A stretch of 64,000 nt of DNA from Turritopsis dohrnii (taxonomy: Eukaryota; Cnidaria; Hydrozoa; Anthoathecata; Oceaniidae): positions 496,001 through 560,000 of the forward strand of contig BQMF02000275.1 in NCBI GenBank assembly GCA_027922465.2. The letters run 5' to 3'. The notes below the pieces were generated by a model. It had not been told where the DNA came from and did no database searches. It saw nothing but the letters and a program-made list of their open reading frames with translations. Made by a program: the position numbers and the translations under genes. Of the stretch, positions 56,895-64,000 are shown one piece after another (within the stretch, counting starts at the first letter, position 1; each line of letters opens with the position of its first letter).

Positions 56895-58489
56895 TATATG
56901 TTAAAAGCAGCATTTTCCTTCTCCTCCTCCTTCCTCATCATCTTCTTCGTTCACTTTTATAGCCAGCGGTTCAGTATTGAACTTTGGCGTAGACAAGATA
57001 GATAAGAATAGAGGCTAGTCTTCAGTGAAGTAGTACGTCATTTTGTTCAGTCAGTGAAGACGGGTAGTGGAAGATTTTTGCTTTCTGCTAGCTTTCAAAA
57101 TGGATAAAACGTTGAATGGTGGAAATGAATCGTTTTAGTTCAGTGTTGTCGTAAAAGGATATGTAAAAAAGTGTAAAATTATATCAATTATGTCATGGAT
57201 GTTTTGTTTTTGTTGACAACCATGTTATTATGACTGGTTATTAAATACTTGGAACAGTAAACCATTGAAGCTGTGATTTCAGTGCAAAGGCGAAAATTCA
57301 TTATTAAAAGCTAGGCTGAGGATTTATTTTTATTTTATGCACATCCTGATATAATAATGTATATAGCCCAACTGAATTGAAATTCGGATAAAATTGGAAC
57401 TGTTTTATCCAAGTTACAAAAAGCAAGTATTCTGTTGAAATACATTGTTTCTAGTATATATAAAGGATAGAAAACTTGTCAAGCTTCTGCAGCAATAAAG
57501 ATCATACATTTATCATGATGAAATTGTCTTTCACATTGATGTGGTTGTTGATGTTCAGTTTTTTAAGGAAAAGTGTTAGTCACATTTAGGTCTTTTTTTA
57601 GGTGTGTCCATAATAACTTCTCAGTCATTTATCATTAACTTATCATTTGACCATGAACATGTTCCTTTCATAATAAGTTCAAAATAAGTTCTTTTGTGTA
57701 TTAAATTCAATTCCACCCTGATTGGTATGGGCAGCATTTTTATATGAGTATCTGGTTGGTGGTAGTTATGCCATTGTAATTATTTAATGATACATTTTTC
57801 TTATGGTTATCAATGTACACATAATAATTGATAAGATTTTTGCAACTTTGGGGAAATATAATAGTCGCATTTTTGCAAATCTTGTTTAATAGTTGGTATG
57901 GTTTACGACAAAGTTTCTAAAACCAAGTTGACAATTTTAGAGGCTCTCTATTACCACTAAAACAACTTGGCTTAACATCCGAGTTGGTTTGCCACATTAT
58001 TACTGATAATAATCAGAATAATGATATCAATTACAGAAACGATAAATTTCATAAATTCACAAGCAAAATAACTTTCACTTATCATGCTAGTTCATATCTT
58101 GCGCGATTTTTGGCTTTATTGTATGGCCACCCAATAGCCCTTGAAAAGTAAACTGGTAAAGATCTTCACGTGTTTGGCCTAATTATATGGCTCATTACAA
58201 ACTTAAAGGTTTTTTCTACATTTGTCATGGATGTTTACCACATTTAGCGTTACTACATTTGACCGAGATTTTTACTACATTTAACGGAGTTACTACATTT
58301 GTCGTAGAAAATTTACTACAGTTGACGGAGTTACTACATTTCACGGTGTAACAACTTCCCATGTGTTAAATGTTCAAATACAAGCAAAATGGCTGGCCAA
58401 AGTTATCTGATGTCAGTATTTTTTGAAATTACAGATTTATTGGTAACTATAGAAACTTTGTTTGATGTAAATGACACCGATCCTACCCC
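56895..58489. other. non-coding stretch with a degenerate short repeat
   Basis: AT-rich, no gene seen. Contains the ACTACATTTG repeat cluster at 58217-58352. Confidence 0.4.
58217..58352. repeat. degenerate ~20-bp repeat (TTACTACATTTG-ACGGAG)
   Basis: About seven tandem copies of a unit like GTTACTACATTTGACGGAG with irregular spacing (18-25 bp). Confidence 0.7.
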
Positions 58490-59197
58490 TAGAAGTTCTA
58501 TTTGAGAGGATAAGAGATCCGAGATACTCATCCGAGGCACTTACGAATGATATCGTATCTTTCTTGTACTGCTAATAATCGTTCCACCATTATACTTAGA
58601 TTATTTGAAGAAGCTTTCCCTCAGTACGGGTTTCCATCAAGAGTAACAAGCGATCAGGGTTTAGAAAATGCCAGGTTTGCCCAAAAAATGTTTGAGTTAA
58701 GAGGTGCTAATAGAGGAAGCATCATTATCAGAAGTTCTGTCCGTAAGCAAAGAGTGGAACAACTTCACGGAGATGCCCTCAGCGGTTGTTTGCAAGCATT
58801 TATTGATCATTTTAAGGACAAAGAGAATGAAAAAACACTGGATCATTTGGATGAAAACCACAGTTCATTACTCAGTGGAATCATCACCCACTCAGTACCG
58901 AACACAATCAGTAGCCAATGTAACTTTGGGTAGATGGCATTATTCGTTGCTCACGCTCGTATTCGCTAGCTTTAAATTTTTTCTCAACTTACGAAATCCA
59001 ATATTGCGGAGCTGAGAACTTCAGTTTAACAGTCGAAGGGGAGTCCTCAGTTGAGGTCACAGAAATTTCCTCTCCATTACCGGCAGCAAAACACGAAGAG
59101 CTCCTCCGATATGCTAACGAAAACTTTGACGCTCTTATTGGGAGCGAGAAGTTCCTTAATGTTGTGAGATTTGTAGAGCAAAATGTAAGACGTTAAA
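58490..59197 (+). pseudogene. integrase-core-like protein (DDE type), degenerate
   Basis: The open frame at 58547-58933 contains CTANNRSTIILRLFEEAFPQ, YGFPSRVTSDQGLENA (second catalytic Asp context), RGANRGSIII and SVRKQRVEQLHGD, where the family has SVHNQRIERLWRD. This matches a family of stand-alone integrase-like proteins widespread in fish and invertebrates (from memory). The N-terminal HIDGNHK part is missing. After a stop at 58933 and frame changes, the C-terminal part resumes (about 59010-59197: YCGAENFSLTVEGE, ELLRYANENFDAL). Dead copy. Confidence 0.7.
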
Positions 59198-59324
59198 ATT
59201 CATAATAAGTAATATATTTCTGTCACATAACTAAAGAAGTCGAATACATAACAAAAAGACAACCTTGACTTAAAAGAATGCCATCAAAATTCCAGGAAAT
59301 ATAAAATATTATTATGTAGTGTGA

Positions 59325-59640
59325 AAGTCAGAATTTTACAGGTATTTACAGGCTTCCTTTTGCGTGCTTTTGAACTTATTGATTCATTTTTTTCATCCTT
59401 ATCTGTGTTGACATCATCATTTTGATTCTCTTATAAATAGAGTCATCAGAAACATAGTTGTCAAGAATTTCATGCGCTTCACGAGCTATTCTGGTGAGAG
59501 CTTGACGCATGCTGGCTGATTTATTCCCATCATGATTTATTGTGCTTTCATCTTTTCATCACGCTTCACTAATGTCTTTTGGGTAATTTCTAGAAAAACA
59601 CGCAATGCATCATGCCATTTCTTCATGAAATAATGACAAC
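59325..59640 (-). pseudogene. decayed coding relic, family unknown
   Basis: Three consecutive minus-strand segments in three frames each look coding: FMKKWHDALRVFLEITQKTL…KRDEKMKAQ (about 59640-59535); STINHDGNKSASMRQALTRI…SDDSIYK (about 59540-59425); ENQNDDVNTDKDEKNESISS…KARKRKPVNTC (about 59425-59330), the last with an NLS-like basic run. Two single-base shifts would separate them. Possibly a transposon accessory protein; no domain recognised. Confidence 0.4.
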
Positions 59641-62622
59641 AAAATTGTATTGAGATGCGCATGTGTATAAAACACAGTCCTAATAAAAAAGAATTTATCA
59701 TATGTATGAGCAAATTGTGCACATAAATAGATTATTCATTATTTTTTTGTGCATATAAAACGTAAAATAGAACGTAATATGTAAAATCACAATCTGTAGA
59801 CAAAATACAGGATAGATCAAATGAAAAGGTAATAATGTCAGGTGTGGCGCCCCAATATGATAAGCTGTTGGTAGACAAATCAGCATCAATTATCAATACT
59901 TATTTCATTGACAAAACATTAAAGTATTCGGAAAAATGCGATATGAATAAGAGCTTCTACAGTGTACAGTAGTTATACTAAGCAGCTAATTGATCAAATT
60001 GGAGTTTTCATCATTTAGGTTTACTGGCTAGTAATAAGTAGTAGTAGCATTTTTCTAATCCTCGACATCGTTTTAAAGATATGTTCCACTTTGAACGAGT
60101 TTGTATATTAAGTTTCAAAATAACAACGATGTCACCTTGTCCATATTCCATCCACAAAAAATAAATTCTATGAGCGCTTCTGCCTTGTTACAATGTTTTT
60201 TTACAAAGTATGGTTGCCTTTTGCTATCGCAAATGAGCAAGGTATTGCAAAGTGAGGCAAGTAATTACAGAGTGTGGCATAAGCTCAAGCTTCACAGGCA
60301 TCGATTTTCAGTAGTTTGTCTTCCAAAGTATTAAATTTTGTGAGATTCACTTTTTTAATCGGCTAATCAGTAGCTACAGCAAGCAACTAATTACAGTTAG
60401 TCCAATTACTTAATTGCTAATTAACGTTGTTAAGTTTTGACAGGTTCATTTGATATAGCTATCATAAAAATGTGTAGTGAAAGTTGATTTAGCTGATATC
60501 CATATCCATTTTCTTAATAATCTGACATTCGTTCTTCGATTGACAAGAATGATATAGAAGGTAAGCAATTTTCGAACATTTGTAATATTTCAAAGCTTTT
60601 TTTCGTAATATACTTCTTTTTGTAAAACTGGTAAGTGAAGACAATAATTCAGGTGAGCTCTTTGACTTAAGAATACGAATTTTATTTTGCTTTCTTTTTT
60701 GGAAGTATATTCATTGCACTGCCCTGCAGATTCCCAAATTTATAGAGAGCACTTTAGGATATAAAAGTAAAAATGACCTCATTAACGGTTAAATTCGAAA
60801 ATAAATTTAACAAGATGCCCTTACGGGCAAAAAGATTTCTGCAAAATCAGCTGAAGTATGAAAATGGAAGACTAACAATAATATTCTTGAAACTTGAATG
60901 GTTTTGAATGATTGGACAATAAAATACAATACAATACAACATTGACTGCTGCTCAGTGTAAACTGCACACAGCAGGTGGGAATTGTAACACACAACAGTT
61001 TTGTTATTGAAATATTGAAGTTAAATATGTTCAAACAGCTGACCAAAGGTGTGCTACCAGTGAAAGTTTTCATGAATAAATTATTTGAAATTATATGTTG
61101 ACTCTTTTGAATGTTTGAATGAGAGTGAGAAATGTAAAAAGTACTTTTATAATTACATACAACAATACACAATGCCGAAAGTGTAATTGATATTATGTAA
61201 AACTTTATTGCATATATACACCTGAATGACATGAAACATTGTTTATTTTGGGTATACAAAATACAATTAAGTTTATATGGATCTTTTCTGATATCACAGT
61301 GATTACGTATGAAAATCACATAATATGCTTTAAACATTTGATATGCACTTCCAATCTTCTTAATTACATACAAACAGAATTCCCAATGTTGCAAATACAA
61401 AAAGTAATCAAAGCTCTTGATCATTAAAAGTATATGCTCTATAAATTTATACCAAAATTTACCAAAATTTTGTATTGTGTTACTAATAGTACAGTATTTT
61501 GAATTTATACACAGTTAGAACATTTCAATTTGCCAGGATAATGATCAAGGCTATATTATTACAAAACAAAAGGCAATTATAGAAAAAACATATCAACAAA
61601 CAAATCAACAAACATAAAATAATAATAAATACATAATAGTTTATATGACGCTCGACCCACACACAAGCCACATACAAACAGGAATAAATTCACAACAGAT
61701 AACACAAGCAAACACGGGTCCACACAGCACGTAAAAATTGAACACAACGTAATTGTTCATTAACAATCGTGATTAGGAAGAACATTCATAAATAGGGGCA
61801 TTGTCAGTATAACTTAGCTAGAAAATCATCAATCAAAAGTGGTGCAGAGCAGACAACCACTACTTAATGTTAGAGCTGAGGAGGAAACGGCATTAAAGTA
61901 TTACAACCCAAACAAGAAACAAAAAAATCTTTTGTATCTAGAAAGGCTTAAACATTGAAACATTTTTCCCTAATACGAACACATAGCTCTTTGACTCAAA
62001 ACTTCTTACTTTACAACTTCTTAGTTAGAAAAGAATTATCACACTACAGTAGAATATTATACGTACTCCTCAGAGCTTCATAAAAGCATAATTGACACTA
62101 CAAAAACTTTATTGACACTACAAACACTTTAAACTATATATGTTACGGGGATTGTGATAAATTCGGGGATTATGCATATTAACCAGTTATTTTACATAAT
62201 TCCCGGTCAAATTGGGTCATTTGATTAATACAGACTTTTTCATCAAATTTCCCGGTTATTTTATATAATTCCCTTAGAGAACGGAGAATGTGATTAAAAA
62301 GTGTTCTATTTGTCAAATTCACCGGCTAGTATGCATAATTTCTAGGTTGTTTTGGTGAATATGTAAAATTTGCAAAACAGAATTGAAAGGAAAGGAGACG
62401 TGTCGTTTCTCTGTTTTACGTCGTTTACATCTGAATGAAAAATACTTACTTTATTTTGGAATAAAGTATACAGAATAATGAGTGTACATTGATAATTTCT
62501 GATTTCAAAGTAATTACGTAAGTAAATCATACACAAACTTCAAACATTTAAGATTGCTATCAATCTTCCTTCTTACGAATGGACTAATTGCAAATTACTG
62601 CTACAGATTTTATTCTTCATCT
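59641..62622. other. AT-rich stretch without recognised genes
   Basis: Mostly simple A/T-rich sequence. A 205-codon minus frame (60807-61424) is rejected as a gene. A short degenerate repeat with CCGGTTATTTTATATAATTC (about 62180-62345, three copies) and A/C-rich simple sequence around 61570-61720 are the only structure I see. Confidence 0.4.
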
Positions 62623-62767
62623 TCAGTTTTGGAAATGTGCATCTTCTTTAATTATACTGACTAAAGTTGCTTTGGGATCCTTTTGGTTGGTTCTTTGTTG
62701 AGTTTCTTCGACTGAAATGCGTGACTTTGGCTTCGTGTAAACATTCCCACGAGATTTCAAAAAACCG
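62623..62767 (-). other. candidate terminal exon of an unidentified gene
   Basis: A minus-strand acceptor after a pyrimidine-rich tract (…ACTGTCCAAACCTAG) opens a frame encoding GFLKSRGNVYTKPKSRISVE…IIKEDAHFQN and a TGA, with AATAAA about 10 bp beyond the stop. The 47 residues are hydrophilic and unlike chance translation, but I find no upstream exon in the remaining 1.2 kb. Confidence 0.25.
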
Positions 62768-63525
62768 CTAGGTTTGGACAGTAAGAAGAAGAAAAAGAAC
62801 AGAGCCGGTTTTAAGGTATTTCTTGATTTCGCAGAAATCCAATTACACTGTAATTTCATCATATTGCACTCCTCTACTTCTTTTCCTTTCTTAAATCAGC
62901 CTCTTTGTTGATTTTGTTTACTTATTGATGTAAACACTTTTACCACATGGAAAACAAGCAAATACTTTTATGCCTATGTGAGGTAACTTTCTCTATTTTG
63001 CAGATGATTTTCTATTGTATGTTTACAATAAATACCTCTGTAAACTTTCACCTTCGTCTTGCTTCGTGCTCAACTGTCTGTAGACTATGATACTACTAAC
63101 GGACTCCGTTGCCATCGGTTTTTTTATTTTTGGCAACCAATCAAAACGGTGGAAAAAGAATTTCTTACGTTTTGATTGACTTAAAAATAAATACTTCATC
63201 CCAAATTAATTGCGGACCTCGTGATGGCTCCAGATGTTTATTTATTGCTTATGAATTTCTTAAGTTTAGATAACGAAGATGGAAGAGATGCTATCACGTT
63301 GCAAGCTGTCTAGTAAAAATTCAGTGAGACCATCAAAAACTACACGTTTTTCGACAATTCCATGTTTATATTTGACTGACAAGCTTTCGGAGGCGTACCG
63401 CTCTCCATGATCACGTCAATAGTGTACAAACAGAATAAAATTTTTTTTAAAATATGTTACATAATACAATAGAAATTAAATGCTAGAATAATTCTAAAGG
63501 AAAAGATTGGCTAGTTTTGTTTAAG
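62768..63525. other. non-coding stretch before the right-hand PLE
   Basis: AT-rich. A 30-codon plus frame at 63223-63315 and the tail of the PLE (which lies on the minus strand to the right) may be here; neither can be delimited. Confidence 0.3.
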
Positions 63526-64000
63526 CTAGGGTTTGTCACGGCTAATTAATAAACTCTCCTTGATGGTGAGCTTAAAGTCGTTAGACTCACGAGACAAAAT
63601 ATCAAAATCGTTAAACGAAGGAGAGAAATGACACTGGCGAGAATGCTCTAACACGGCAGAAATCTGATTAGGCTGTAGTGATTTCTGTTTGTCAGTTAAA
63701 TGCGAGATTCCAAGATGCTCACAAATTCGGACTTTAAAATGGCGTCTAGTTTTGCCAAAATAAGTAGCATTGCAGCTACTACAGTTAAAACGATAAACAA
63801 GTCCAGATTGCAGCAACATCGGAATCTTATCCTTAAAATGAAAAAGAGATCGTAATTTAACACTGGCACGAAATATAACACGAATGTCACAGTGCGGTAA
63901 CTTCTCTCGGAAAAGGCTGTGTAACTGAGAACGAATGTTTAATGAAGTATTACCCAAAAAGGGTAAAACAAACAAAAACGGTTTTTTCGGAACGGTGTGA
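63526..64000 (-). pseudogene. Penelope-like element, C-terminal GIY-YIG region
   Basis: The minus-strand frame enters from the right window edge with KKPFLFVLPFLGNTSLNIRS, continues through a linker (FRASVKLRSLFHFKDKIP), then the GIY-YIG domain: LVYRFNCSSCNATYFGKTRR, HFKVRICEHLG, and KESLLISRDKP before a stop at 63526. The linker and endonuclease differ clearly from the PLE at 1-1090, so this is another lineage. The frame is intact as far as seen; the RT lies outside the window, so intactness is unknown. Confidence 0.88.

Noticed and set aside
60807..61424. 205-codon minus-strand open frame
   Set aside because: Biased Ile/Tyr/Cys/Phe-rich composition typical of AT-rich non-coding sequence; no domain, no context, and the plus strand there is simple A/T-rich sequence.

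Overview
This is AT-rich eukaryotic DNA. Its genes have GT..AG introns and it is packed with animal-type transposable elements: Penelope-like, DIRS, PIF/Harbinger, Helitron, P-like, a 2A-bearing CR1-like LINE and tRNA-derived SINEs. The element mix, together with an allorecognition-style IgSF gene, suggests a cnidarian, perhaps a hydrozoan. That placement is inference; no rRNA or mitochondrial marker is present.

Layout. 1-1090: 3' half of a Penelope-like element (PLE). 1683-2896: a dead PIF/Harbinger element with clear TIRs and TTA target duplications. 3103-13675: two DIRS-type retrotransposons head to head, sharing the same inactivating lesions. The left one is split by a ~2.5 kb foldback element, the right one by a 1.9 kb TIR element studded with a TCCGTCCGACAA motif. 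14331-22560 (minus): an intact-looking eight-exon AGC kinase gene of the PRKX/PKA type, with a LINE fossil antisense in its largest intron. 22.6-28.3 kb: mostly non-coding. 28.3-32.6 kb: two SINEs, a Helitron pair and a frameshifted GPCR. 32641-38625: a second Harbinger element holding a TA-inserting element that itself holds a third element. 38.7-40.9 kb: a 5' LINE fragment with a 2A peptide. 41012-44369 (minus): a five-exon transmembrane IgSF gene resembling Hydractinia Alr allorecognition genes. 44.5-54.8 kb: MITEs, a possible tiny gene, a convergent C2H2-ORF/P-like transposase pair and a split SINE. 55.6-56.9 kb: a second Helitron pair. 58.5-59.6 kb: two degenerate coding relics. 63526-64000 (minus): a second, different PLE.

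Only the kinase and the IgSF receptor look like functional host genes. For both I reconstructed exons whose splice sites, phases and total length agree (1740 and 1164 coding bases, both ending in a stop). Nearly everything else is mobile DNA in decay, with nested insertions that let the order of events be read.
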